Positions 12,481-22,716 of a stretch of DNA of 64,000 bases are shown here, in pieces (position 1 is the first letter of the stretch; every line of letters starts with the position of its first letter). Under the pieces are notes generated by a model that made no database searches, was not told the DNA's origin, and saw only the letters and a program-made list of their open reading frames with translations. The DNA comes from Kingdonia uniflora. Its lineage: Eukaryota > Streptophyta > Magnoliopsida > Ranunculales > Circaeasteraceae. The position numbers and the translations under genes are program-made. The stretch is from NCBI GenBank assembly GCA_014058105.1, contig JACGCM010001123.1, positions 248,001 through 312,000 on the forward strand, written 5' to 3'.

Positions 12481-12833
12481 ACATAATTGATCGAGATCTC
12501 TCTGTTATCATAGATAGGTGCCACATCGAACATGTTTGGTAATGTACCAACTGGTTATGTAGTTATAGTAGTCCTATCTTTGAGTGATTCTATCCTAGAT
12601 AAACCAACTACACCATTAGTCATTTTTGGTTCTAATTTCTATCGCTTCCCCGAAATCGATTTTTTGTCCTTAGGAGGACGTCAACAGGGTCTCTTGACCT
12701 TTGATACATTAGCGGGAGATGCGGTAGTTCCTTTCTGAACCTTCAACCGTGCAGGGGCATTACGTGTAGGTGCATGCCCCTTGGCCACTTTAGAAACGTC
12801 ATTGAATGCATCCAGTATTTTATTTGTAACTTG

Positions 12834-13800
12834 TTATAAGTGAAGTATCTGCTGGACTTTGCCGTCACTTTGTTTAGTAGCAGGATCCAGATGAGATGAC
12901 GATGTTGTTTCCCAAATTAACTTAGGAACTTCCACAGTATTATATGCCATATCTCCCCCTAATACTGGGAAAATCATTTTGTCAAAGTGACAGTTTGTGA
13001 ATCTTGTAGTAAAGACATTGCCTATAATGGGTTCCAAATATCGGGTGATAGATGGCGAATTATAACCCACGTAAATACCAAGGTGGCATTGGGGACCCAT
13101 TTTCATGTATTGTGGTGGTGCGATTGACATCGGCACGACGCATCTAAAAGTACGCAAATGGGCGACAATGGGTTCTAACCTAGTAACTAGTTGTTTTGGG
13201 GAAAGTTGGTGATTTGTGCTTGGACAAACTCTAATCAATGCTTCGACATGAAAGATTGCATGACCCCAAACATTGATTAGAAGTTGAGATCTTAGTAATA
13301 GTGGTCGTGCGATTGTCTGTAATCGCTTAATTAGATTCTTTATCATACCATTCTGGGTATGGACATGGGGTACTAAATGTTCCACATTTATCCCATTAGT
13401 GATACAATAACCATTGAATGTACAAAGTTAAACTCACCTACGTCGTCAAGTCGAATTGGCTTGATCGGGTATTCTAGGAAATGAGCCCATAACTAAATAA
13501 TATGTACAAAAAGTCTTGCAAATGCCACGTTCCTAGTTGACAATAGGCAAACGTGTGACCATCTTAAAGATGCATCAATGATGACCATAAGATACCCAAA
13601 CGGGCCACTATGTAGATGGATAGGTCCATATATATCTCAATGGATACGTTGAAAAAAATCTGGAGACTCCAACGTCACCTTGGTCATGTTGTGTCAGATA
13701 ATCAATTTACCATGATAATAGGTATTGCAAGGGTAGTATTGCAGTATGCAGATTTATTCTCCTTTTAAAGAATAACTGGAGTTATTGTTGATAATCTTCC
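12834..13800 (-). pseudogene. Copia-1 integrase
   Basis: The open frame 12834-13385 holds the end of the integrase core and its C-terminal extension: HVHTQNGMIKNLIKRLQ (normally preceded by the third catalytic residue), WGHAIFHVEALIRVCP and GIYVGYNSPSITRYLEP. These are standard Ty1/copia integrase landmarks. The catalytic core upstream (about 13386-13800) is frameshifted. The region 12480-12834 is the linker toward RT, with no conserved motif that I can assign. Confidence 0.78.
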
Positions 13801-14027
13801 TCATCATCCTTGAACCTTGATGTCCCAGATGATCGAGCCATAATTTAAATATTTTCTCTTGTAAGAGAGAAAATTTTGTTCTAGTGTAGGTCTTGACATG
13901 TCGAATGTATGTGGAATATTCCCCTTGAGGGGTATATTGGACATCGTTCTAATACTATTTTCTGACCTTGGGGAGTGGTTGAAATGATACACAAAATCTA
14001 GTTTTGTCCTTCTCCCCTAGTTTCTAC

Positions 14028-14324
14028 TTAATATTCATTGTCATGGATATCCCGAAAGTTGAGTAAATTTATAGTGGAATTACTTGTGAATAAAGCAGAC
14101 TGGATACTCAATATTGTACTATTGGGTAGTAGTAATGTGGTACTACCAGTGCCTTCTATCATGCTGGCTGAGCCAGTGATAGTTGTGACATCGTCGATGT
14201 ATGGGGTCAGAGACGAGAAATATTTCTTATCTTGTATGATCGAGTGCTTAGTACCACTATTTATCAGATAGTTGCCGCTCCTCGTCTGATTATCAAAAAA
14301 TACTATATGAGCGGAAAGATCCAT
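14028..14324 (-). pseudogene. Copia-1 aspartic protease
   Basis: The minus-strand frame shows the start of a Copia protease with the active-site triplet as INSGTKHSI, where the family has DSG(A/C). The catalytic Asp is therefore Asn, apparently from a single transition in the codon, and the enzyme would be dead even if the frame were intact. GSTTLLLPNSTILSIQSALF downstream fits the flap region. The next part (13804-13992, NHSPRSENSIRTMSN) is in another frame. Confidence 0.65.
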
Positions 14325-14739
14325 ATGAGCAACATGTATATAGCAGATTTAACTATCATACAAATAGAATTAACTACTATGCCAAAAAAAAATCTAACAT
14401 ATATCAATTATAACTAATAAATAAATATCTCATAGATGATGATACTGAATAAATGTCACAACACTTACTAAACTAAACCTACCACTATGTTCCAAACATA
14501 ATCTGGAAAAAGTACTAACAAAGCAAATCTACTACTGACAACTAAGCAAAAAAACTAATAAATGCTCTCAATATGTGACATCAATCATCCTATGAGAAGG
14601 TGCTACTGACTACTCATGAGTCTGGTCTATCACTGTATCAGTATCCTAAAAGAATCTATCGTCAAAAATTCTATCACCGTAGAATTGACATCAGCAGTCA
14701 TATAGTGAGTTTGGACATGAACATCCTTGCTCACCTTAG

Positions 14740-15523
14740 GTGACCTACAGTCCCACGCCCAGTGTCTAGTACCTCCATAGTTAAAACACAGAGAGCCTTT
14801 GCCAAGCTGCTTATTCTTCCCATTCTCTTTCTTGCCAACTCATTTGTTCCCCTTTCCTCTTTGTCGGGTGAGGGAATTCAGATTCCTACTCTTTCTCCCA
14901 TTGTGTACTCCAGGAGTCTGTCCATTGTCACGGGTATCGACTAGCTCCCAGCTGGCCTTATCTCATGATTTCTCATGAGAAGTTCGTCATTCTGCTCAGA
15001 GAGTAGCAGAGCCTGGATAATAATATAATGTTTCTTGAATCCCTCTTGCCTATATTGCCTTTGGAGGCCAATATAAGAAGCGTGAAAAATAGATAGAGTC
15101 TTCTCTATTATATCTTCATCAGTGACTGGTGCCTCACACAACCAAAGTGTAGAGGTGATTTTGTGGACTACTGAGTTATAGTCAGAGATAGTCCCAAAAT
15201 CTTGGAACCTTAGCGTGTTCCATTGGTGCCTTACTCTTGGAAGCAAATCTTTTTTCTATTTTCCAAAACATTATTTCAAGTTGACCCGAGGTTATTGGGT
15301 TCAGTCTCAATGAGGTATTCCATCTCCAAATCCTCTTGGATGTGGTGACGGAGAGCGACCAAGCCTTTACCTTGTTAGTGGGTGGCGCTGCATTCTTGTC
15401 AGTGATTATCTTTTCAAGTCCCTGAGCTTTGAGATGCAATCTAGCGTCCAAGCACCAAGTAAGGTAGTTAGCTCCACAAAGTAGCAATGCATCAAAGTCA
15501 ACATTCTTGAGTTTCGCAGCCAT
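14740..15523 (-). pseudogene. Copia-1 gag with zinc knuckle
   Basis: The gag of the UBN2 type starts at ATG 15523 (MAAKLKNVDFDALLLCGANY) and continues with RLHLKAQGLEKIITDKNAA. It then changes frame near 15200 (FQDFGTISDYNSVVHKIT, EDIIEKTLSIFHASY). A zinc knuckle, CFNYGGTRHWAWDC, is encoded at about 14750-14800 with the second Cys changed to Tyr. The ATG directly follows a good 3' splice site (TTTCAG at 15524-15529), so I prefer 15523 to the upstream codon at 15580, which would add residues unlike gag. The same arrangement is seen in the relative at 18981. Confidence 0.78.
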
Positions 15524-17234
15524 CTGAAATGCAGCATATAAATCTTGATTTAATAGTAATTCAACGATAAATATTTTCATGCATGTATGAATATCGTAGT
15601 AATTAAGAAAATTTTAGGAAATTAACTGATTCTCAATCAAATTTTTATATGTGAATGTGGTTCATATTCTAATACTCAATATATTTGTTAAACTACTAAT
15701 TTACCATGTAAAAGAGTTGATCTTAATATAAAAGGTACGTTTTAATAGGTCTTAGCCAAGACAGTATATTCAAAACAACTTGTTGTTGCGGCCTTAATTA
15801 ACTATCTTGAGTTTCCTAAACTCTATAGTTCTATAAGTCTGTATATTCTAGCCAAATGAACTATTTGCTACAATATATGGGGATATTAGATGTTTAGTTG
15901 ATTAGTGGTCTTCTCCCCAAACTCTGTTGGGTTCCCCATATATGTATTTAAACCTATCTTGGAACCAACGATCTAGAAGTATATCAGGGTGCTATTATGA
16001 CCTATATACTTTTGGATGTTATTAGGTAACATCTAATTGCACCGAGATATGAAAAAATAGTTTCAAGAATCCATGTTTTTAGAAACATTACTAGGTCAAT
16101 CAGTGATTGAGTGCTCAATAATATCTTTGATAGTCGTATCTAAATTAGTCAAGGTTTCTTTTTATCTCTAACCCCTGGTTAGAATAAATAGATCTAGGGA
16201 CATACAATGTTTTAAAATTTTACTCACATTCATAAGAGACTAGGTAAATTAAAACGATATTTTAATTCTAATACAAAATGTTTGTAAATAAAAGCTATAA
16301 TGTGCTTAACCTTCATCTATTTATTTTCCCAAAAAATCAAAAAATAGGGTCTGAACTAAGGTTGGATTGGTATGAACTGGGTTCAGGACAAAAATTTGGG
16401 TTTAAACCGAGTTCAGACCAAGTCAGACCTGGTCTGACCGAGTCAGACTGGTTCAGACCAATTCTAAGCCGGTTAGGCTTAGTTGGACTGGGTCTGAGTC
16501 GGGTCAAAACTGGGTAGGATTTAGACTGGGGCCTGAACCAGGTCTGGAACGGGTGACGTGTCACTGTGATACGTGATACTTCTCTGATCACGATACGTCA
16601 TAGTACGCGTGTGTGACATATCAGCATATGGGACCCACTAATGTCATGTCATCATGCCATGTGGCAGTGACACGTCAGCATGTGGGACCCCCTCGTACCA
16701 CGTCAACACGTGTGGGACCCATTGGTACGCCTCTCCTAGAATGGCACGCCAACACTATAGTCTAATGACGTCATCAACCCTAGGGGATGACGTCAGCAGG
16801 CTATAAACCCTAGGATGACGTCATGGTGTTTTGTTGTTTTCACAACCAATTTTTTGACGACCCGTTCACTTCTAGAAGGCATGTAATATACGCCTGTGAT
16901 CGTTGGAATGTAGGCTTCGTAAAAAAATACTACCATAGTCTAATGTTGATGAAAATTACCATAAAATACCTTTGTAAACAACCCTTAGAAAAAGGATAAA
17001 AATTAGGTAAAAATAGGTAAAAATGCCTAAAATCCTCATTTTTTTTCATCAAATCAGACTTAAACATGTAATATACTATAGATCTAGCATGTATTTAATG
17101 ATTAAATGACAAAATATAATTTAAAGATTGATTTATATCTCTTCGCAATGCTAATTATCTAAAATAAGAGAGAGAGAAAAAAAAATCCAATCACTAAATC
17201 TAATAAGCTTCTCGTAGAGTCGATGTTGATAGCG
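15524..17234 (-). other. Copia-1 leader, probable 5' intron
   Basis: These 1.7 kb lie between the 5' LTR and gag and hold no gene. Part of it (about 15740-16130) is clearly homologous to the leader of the second Copia copy at about 18560-18850; both contain the phrases GGTGCAATTAGATGTT, TCATTTGGCTAGAATATA and TATAGAACT. The gag-proximal end is a canonical acceptor, so the leader is probably removed as an intron. The stretch 16340-16850 has no counterpart in the second copy; it is rich in GGTCTGA/TCAGACC words, TGTGGGACCC words and TGACGTCA boxes. Confidence 0.6.
16766..16823. promoter_or_regulatory. Cluster of three TGACGTCA palindromes
   Basis: Perfect TGACGTCA octamers lie at 16766-16773, 16788-16795 and 16816-16823, each next to a copy of AACCCTAGG or CCTAGG. 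TGACGTCA is a classical binding site for plant bZIP factors (C-box/TGA-type). About 100 bp upstream, at 16670-16720, are CACGTCA boxes linked to TGTGGGACCC. Location in the leader of Copia-1 suggests an enhancer-like array, but no binding is demonstrated. Confidence 0.45.
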
Positions 17235-17440
17235 TGCTTTGAACAAAAGCTGATACTACTATCTAATATTACAATCACAGATAGAGATAGAGAAGGTAGG
17301 TTTTCATTAGGTTAACTTAGGTTACATAATATAAAGCCCTGATAGGGTTATAAATAGAAGCCTTAAAACTCTTTAGGTTAGGAGTCGGTGGGCAACCCAA
17401 ACCCAGTTCAGGTTGGGCCCAGACCGAATGGTTCTTAACA
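17235..17440 (-). repeat. 5' LTR of Copia-1
   Basis: This 206-bp copy matches 10350-10537 but has an extra stretch (ccctgatagggttataaatagaag) and many substitutions. It carries a TATA-like TTATAAATAG on the plus strand. Inside it, on the minus strand, the next bases read CGCTATCAACATCG, a degenerate version of the usual TGGTATCAGAGC primer binding site for initiator Met-tRNA. The terminal TAACA of the other LTR is changed here to AAGCA. Confidence 0.85.
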
Positions 17441-17577
17441 TCTTTTTATTTGCTTTGCAAAAAAAAAAACTTTTTATTTCAAATTTATTTAAATTAGTGA
17501 TTCATGTTTTAGTAGGATTCCGTTATTAAAATCCCAAGAAAATTAAAAACCTTATTAGGTCTCTATAAATTAAGACG

Positions 17578-17837
17578 TGTTAGTAGTTTGGTCTAGCCCA
17601 AGGTAGGAATCTAATTGGGTTAGGGTGTTCTACTGGACTCCTAACAAGCCCATATACCATTAGGGTTTATGGGGAGAGATTGAGTTAGTATAGATAACCT
17701 AAAAAGGGTTATCCTTTTGTAACATAGAACCTTTGAGGATATAGCGAGATATTATTCATCAATAAATATATCCCTAATCTTCTCTTAATATCAACTTACT
17801 TTTTATTAACTGGTAGAGTATCTAATATTATCCAACA
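17578..17837 (+). repeat. 5' LTR of Copia-2 with primer binding site
   Basis: The repeat runs from TGTTAGTAGTTTGG to CTAATATTATCCAACA (260 bp, TGTTA/CAACA ends). It is followed at 17838 by GGCTATCAGTACTG, which resembles the TGGTATCAGAGC initiator Met-tRNA site. No second copy is seen in the window, so the call rests on the ends, the primer site and the gag located at the expected distance downstream. Confidence 0.6.
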
Positions 17838-18980
17838 GGCTATCAGTACTGTGAGCTAGTAGACAGAAGGGATAAAGAACTCTCCAAATCAGTATTTTTT
17901 GAAGAAAAAAAATTTGCATTGCGAAAAGGTATTTCTTACCTATTTTGAATTTTTGTATATAAATTACTTCTTCTACTATGATATAGAATATTTAAATATG
18001 TATAAAAGATTATTATTTTTTTCGGATTAAAAAGCCTTTTTTATAGTGTTTTTTAACCCTTGTGAAAGGGCCATATTCAAACTAAAACAGTGATCGTTGT
18101 GGACATTAAATTGACGCACTATTAATTTTATTGCGTAGCTTATTCCACAACGATCACATTGGTATATCGTAAGTCTCAAGGAGATGTCCCAATCGTCGAG
18201 AAATTAACTGGACCTACTTGGGGGACCTATTTTTATATATTTTTATGAAAAAGAATTTAAATTTTTTTTGGGAATAGGTACCTCATATAAGAAAACTGAC
18301 TCACTTATATGTGATACTAGTACATTGATTAATAGCTATTTAAGTATCTTATAATAGCTAATAAGATATTAATGGCATGCCCCTATGATACTTATTATCA
18401 TGATCATAAATCAGAGATAATACGAAACAAAAACTAATTTAGAATATGACTAGGAGTCATATCTAAATCGCAGTTAATTGTTAAGGACAAATAATTAGAG
18501 TTTAATTGGGAATTGACTTAGTCTTGTTTCTAAATACTTGGTGTCTGAGGAACCAATTTTACCTATCTAGGTGCAATTAGATGTTGCATGATAACATTTA
18601 GAGGTATATATGCACTGATAACAACATATATTACCCTAGAATGTTAGTTCAAAAATATGCATAATCTACATATCTTATGAACCCAGCAGACTTCGGGGTA
18701 GGACCACTTGTCAACTAAACATCTAATACCCCTCATATTCGTAACAAATAGGGTCATTTGGCTAGAATATAAATACCTTATAGAACTTTAGGGCTTAGAA
18801 CACCCTAGTTGCCAGAATAAGGAACGCGCACATCTATTGGTTTTGAATAACAAAGTTCAACTGTAATATGATCATGAATAATTTATTTTATGTTATTCTA
18901 AGTACTATGATATGTCCATAATGCATTTGAAATGTTTATCAAAAAATTTAACTAATTACGATCTACATTTTGTATAACAG

Positions 18981-19570
18981 ATATCTGCGAAACTCAAGAA
19001 TGTTGAATTTCCTCCATTACTGCTTACTGAAGCCAATTACCACACTTGGTATACTGACGCTGACTTGTTCTTGAAGCCTCTTAGTCTATAGAAGACCATC
19101 GTCATTGATAACAATAAAGATCTCATCGACAAAGCAAAGGCTTTATTTATCCTCTATCACCATATTCAGGATAACCTGAAAACTTAATACCTCAACAAGG
19201 TTCAGCCAGCTGACTCATGGGCAAGCTTGAAGGGGCATTATGGTGAACAAAAGACTATTATGCTTCCAAAAGCGATGCACCAATGAAATAACCTTCGGTT
19301 CCAAGATTTTAAGACTGTAGCTGATTATAGCTCAGCAGCCTACAAAATTACTTCTACACTTGAGTTGTATGAGAAGAAAGTCATTGATGCTAAAATGGTA
19401 AATAAGACTCTATCAACTTTTCATACTAGCAATATTGCACTTTAGAGGCAATACCGGCGAGAGAACATTACGACTCACAAAGTCTTGATTCAGGCACTGC
19501 TCATCTCTTAGTAGAACGATGAGCTTCCAATGAAGAATCATGCAATGCGGCCTTCTAGGAGTGCATCGTT
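18981..19570 (+). pseudogene. Copia-2 gag
   Basis: Directly after the acceptor-like TGTATAACAG (18971-18980) the frame reads SAKLKNVEFPPLLLTEANYH and continues as a UBN2-type gag (YLNKVQPADSWASLKGHYGE, RFQDFKTVADYSSAAYKITS, SNDELPMKNHAMRPSRS). The position of the start codon is ATA where Copia-1 has ATG, so the start is lost. At least four in-frame stops occur. Same family as the gag at 14740-15523 on the other strand. Confidence 0.75.
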
Positions 19571-20174
19571 GCCCGCATCACACAATATTCAGTTTCTGGA
19601 AAATAACGTTTTGGTGATGTTTGTGTGTTATGGCAATCCATCTTTACCAGAAATCGACACAAGATACCTTGTCAGCCTCCTTTTCTCATGATTATTACCC
19701 GTGACAAACTGATAGGTACTTTCTACAACATTTCTGTGAGAAAGAACCACCACTATGAGTTAACGTCACCTGATAATAGTGCAAATCTTATTCATAACAG
19801 TTCTAATAACGGATGGTTACTCGCAAATAAAAACTAGGGGGTAGAGGCTTATTTGTTCAGTCCATTCTCTTCTGCGAGAAACATGATCAAGTTCGACCTG
19901 ACCTAGGGCTGTACACGGGTCGGGTCGATCCGGGTTTAGGCCGGGGCCTGATCCAACCCGGACATCTCGGGTTCTAACCTTCATAAACCGGACCCGAACC
20001 GACTACCCCCAAAACCTGAACCGAAACCGAACCGGAACAGTCGGGTCGGTCCGGGTCTTTAATTCGGGTTGTGTTATAGAAAGGAAAAAAAATCCATTTG
20101 ACAATTCAAAGCTTGAGAGATGAAGTTTCTTAGCAGCAATCAGATAATCAATAGGTTGAAACGATGTGAGTATC

Positions 20175-20423
20175 GCTAGAAGCTCTTTCCTTTAGTATTG
20201 TAGCCAACGCCAACGAGTGTGCATCGAGAGCCCGGTCGACATCATCATTTGACTCACCAACTCGCCCTGAGTCAAACTCATTAGCAATCAAAGCTAGTGG
20301 ATCATATGCAATGTCTTCCTGCATGCTTGCCATCTTATTAGACACCTTCTCTTCCTCTTTATAGATCTTACACTGTAAATCATTAACCAGGCCGAGTTGC
20401 TCGCAGGTTAACTCACCTAACTT
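20175..20423 (-). pseudogene. Captured DOG1-like domain fragment
   Basis: The minus strand encodes LGELTCEQLGLVNDLQCKIY, then KEEEKVSNKMASMQEDIA and DVDRALDAHSLALATILKE. This resembles the middle of the DOG1 domain found in TGA-type bZIP and DOG1-like/INP1-like plant proteins. The end of the domain (usually after LKEADKLR) is replaced by unrelated residues. It has no start codon of its own in this context. It lies inside the hAT-like element, so it is a transduplicated piece of a host gene. Confidence 0.5.
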
Positions 20424-20483
20424 ACCCCTCCTTACGCCTTGTAGCCTAGGTACTCAGTAAGGTGAGACTCTATCTGTGACCGG

Positions 20484-20645
20484 CTAAGCAATCCCAATGT
20501 TTCTCAAAGATTGTATGTAAGAGAGATGAGCAGCTGATAAAGCATACCTTGCATCAATTGCTTGCTTTATAAATCTCTTCCTCTCTCTGCATAAACTCAA
20601 AGCTTCACTCTTCTCAACTCTAGACTGTGAGATCACACCACCCAT
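20484..20645 (-). pseudogene. Captured DUF630 N-terminus (REL2-type protein fragment)
   Basis: From ATG 20645 the minus strand encodes 53 residues to a TAG at 20484-20486. They begin MGGVISQSRVEKSEALSLCR and continue RFIKQAIDARYALSAAHLSY and IQSLRNIGIA. This is the start of the plant DUF630/DUF632 family (ROLLED AND ERECT LEAF 2-like), including the MGG myristoylation-type start. The family continues with LRR(F/Y)AE; here that point is a stop. The upstream 20646-21114 is CT/GA-rich and may be the donor gene's 5' UTR. The captured exon could be expressed as a 53-aa peptide if transcribed, but there is no evidence that it is. Confidence 0.7.
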
Positions 20646-21925
20646 TTCAAGCTAAATCACTCAAACCCCACTTCACGAAACCTCCATTAACAAAACCCCA
20701 ACAACACCCACTTGTCAAATCAATCAAAAACAGTAACTTGATTCTGTTTCTTCAAGCTTTAAACCCAAAAAAATAAATTAAATCAAACCTCATTTACTCT
20801 GGGTTTTGCACCAAATCGAAACCCCACTTCTATAAAGCTCTGAAACTTAAAATTTAGAGAGCTCCAAATATAAAAGGAAGCTTTTTTCTCTGTTTCACTT
20901 CAACCCCTTGTGTTTTTAAAAGAAGCAGAGGAGAATGAGTAGTTGGGGAAGGCGAGAGTGAGAGAGGAGATGTGAAGGCTGGAGGGAGAGAGGAGTCACA
21001 GAGGGATACTTGATGCTGGAGAGATACTAGAGAGAGAGAGGAGTCACAGAGGGAGGCGAGACTCAGAGTGAGAGAAGAGATGTGATTGTGGAGGTTGGTT
21101 TCCTCAAGACTCAAGTCTTTAAGTACTCATTCCTAAAGTCTAATCCGGTTCGGGTTTGGTCGGGCCTTTTAAGGTCTAAACCAAACCCAAACCCAAACCG
21201 ATGAGATTCGGTTAGTGAAAAAATAATTAAAACCGAACCAACCGGGTCGGGTCGGTCCGGATCGGGTTCTCGGGTACACCGGTTTTTTGTACAGCCCTAA
21301 CCTGACCTACTACGGTTTTGCAATTCACTTTAGTAAATTTGCTTTATCTGCAAAGCCATCATCAACTGCCAATTACATAGTTATGGCAAAGGCGTATTCA
21401 TGATCAGAAGATATTCTTCAAAAAGCCAGGTTACAAAGATTGGGTTGACGTAGGAATTGATAAGTTTGAGGATTTCGTATTCTATAAGTAAGAGTTTCAT
21501 GCCTTGAAGTATAGTGGAGACATTTTGGTTTGTGGCATTGGTTGTTCTCCTCCCATGGCACAAAACTGCCCTGTTCCCCACGGGCTTTATATTAGGTAAA
21601 AGGTATCTTGTAGAATTATCAGAGGACTTGTTTTTAGTCCAAAAAACATATTGCGATATGGGATATCCTAAATTCGAAGTTCACAAGCTTGACTCAGAAT
21701 CAAAAGTGGACTGCCGTGACGGATTTAAATGGTCACATGTTCCTATATAACTCAACTGCAAAGGCTTCGTTAGCTACAAACTTTCCGGAGTACAAGCCGA
21801 ATTGCATTTATTACAGTTTTGGGCTACTATCTCAGGTGGGAGTTTTCAATTTAAAATATGGAAAAATTGCCGAGACTTTTTCGATTGATCGAGTCAATGG
21901 GTGTTTGGATCAAATTTAGGTTAAG

Positions 21926-22716
21926 CCAATGATTTGAACTGTATTAGGTTTATATCATGTTTTTAATTACCATGATGGTTACCGTCTGTGTATAGTACAA
22001 CTATTTTTCTCCATGAATGATGGGCGTTGAAAGTTTTATATGACTAGCTCCTTCGTTCCTATATCCTTCCCAAGAGGAAATAAACTCATAGAACATTAAC
22101 GAATTACAAAAAACTCACAGAAAAAGAATCATAAACTCGCGAAAAAGAATCAAGACAGGTATCTCAGAAGCAATCACCAACTTAAGACGCGTCCGTAAAG
22201 AAAAAGGAGGCACACGGCCACTCACAAGTGAAGTACCAAACACCAAAGCATGGGAACCTACAAAGAAAATAAACTTGGAATGGGGAGACCTGCAAAATAT
22301 ATAATTTAGAGGCTTGTATATCTGTTTCCTAACCTGAGGTTGGTTTGGGCTCACAAAATTTGGAATGTGATTCCTTAGAGCATCTCTCTCTAACACAGAG
22401 GCAACCTTCCTGGTCTATAAAAACCAAGACTCCAGTTCAAAAAGATATCCAATATACCAAGATTTGGCCTCAAGACTCAAGACCAAGACTGCCCAAAGTC
22501 CCCAAACTCAGACTGGGAGGGCATATTAGGGTGAACAAAACGGAATACATCCCCGTGCACAATTTGGTTTTATCTGTTATCCTCATGGCATACAAATAAT
22601 CAACCAAGAAATTATAAACACAATTAACATGCATACAAAACACAATATTTACCGGAGGTTCACCTTAAAGCTACTCCCTACCACTAAGTTATAAATCAAC
22701 TATGTATCCAAGTTCA
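21926..22716. other. Intergenic, nothing recognised
   Basis: AT-rich DNA with short open frames in both directions (22115-22396 minus, 22345-22599 plus) that show no family resemblance, low conservation-like composition and no start context. I see no gene, RNA or clear transposon end here. Confidence 0.5.

Larger units (their letters stand above)
10350..17440 (-). mobile_element. Complete, decayed Ty1/copia retrotransposon (Copia-1)
   Basis: On the minus strand the order is LTR, long leader, gag with zinc knuckle, protease, integrase, RT, RNase H, polypurine tract, LTR, which is the Ty1/copia order. The LTRs are 10350-10537 and 17235-17440. The 5-bp flanks TCTTT at 10345-10349 and 17441-17445 are identical, which defines the insertion exactly. 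The LTRs differ at many positions, including an indel of about 18 bp, and all ORFs are broken, so the insertion is old. It lies 51 bp downstream of the Athila LTR and just upstream of a truncated relative (17578-19590) on the opposite strand. Confidence 0.88.
17578..19590 (+). mobile_element. Truncated Ty1/copia element related to Copia-1 (Copia-2)
   Basis: A plus-strand 5' LTR (17578-17837), an intron-like leader and a gag homologous to that of Copia-1 are present. Similarity stops at about 19580-19595, where DUF295-type coding sequence begins. No protease, integrase, RT or 3' LTR of this copy follows. It is either a 3'-truncated insertion into the DUF295 gene or the remaining half of a deleted element. 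Only the leader and gag resemble Copia-1; the LTRs differ, so the two are related families and not two copies of one family. Confidence 0.7.
19904..21299. mobile_element. Non-autonomous hAT-like DNA transposon carrying host gene pieces
   Basis: The ends are TAGGGCTGTACA and its inverted copy TGTACAGCCCTA. They are flanked by the identical 8-bp duplication ACCTGACC at 19896-19903 and 21300-21307. An 8-bp TSD and TAGGG-type ends are features of the hAT superfamily. Next to both ends are arrays of CGGGTCGG/CCGAACC words in opposite orientation, as expected of transposase-binding subterminal repeats. No transposase is encoded. The interior holds fragments of two host genes on the minus strand. 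Removing the element and one TSD copy restores continuity of the interrupted DUF295 relic. Confidence 0.88.
19600..21925 (+). pseudogene. DUF295 F-box-type gene relic, split by a transposon
   Basis: Left part, 19600-19903: FGDVCVLWQSI, HKIPCQPPFLMI, NGWLLANKN and YLFSPFSSARNMIKFDLT, the usual start of the DUF295 beta-propeller-like region after an F-box. Right part, 21300-21925: SKFALSAKPSSTANYIVM, KKPGYKDWVDVGIDKFEDFV, ALKYSGDILVC, RYLVELSEDLFLV and NFPEYKPNCIYYS. F-box/DUF295 proteins are putative SCF ubiquitin-ligase substrate adaptors. The F-box itself is missing, because the Copia-2 remnant ends where it should be. Stops (for example after DFVFYK), frameshifts and the hAT-like insertion at 19904-21299 make it non-functional. 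Confidence 0.75.

Noticed and set aside
12324..12738. Plus-strand frames over the Copia-1 integrase-RT linker
   Set aside because: Antisense shadows of the minus-strand pol; no conserved motif.
16278..16591. Frames on both strands in the Copia-1 leader (GLVGLGLSRVK-type text)
   Set aside because: Produced by short word repeats (GGTCTGA/TCAGACC); open on both strands and non-conserved in the related copy.
20854..21114. 86-codon Leu/Ser-rich minus-strand frame inside the hAT-like element
   Set aside because: It translates a GA/CT-rich low-complexity stretch that looks like a captured 5' UTR; no domain.
22345..22600. MITE starting TTAGAGCATCTCTC
   Set aside because: The start resembles a PIF-type end, but I found no matching inverted end or duplication nearby.
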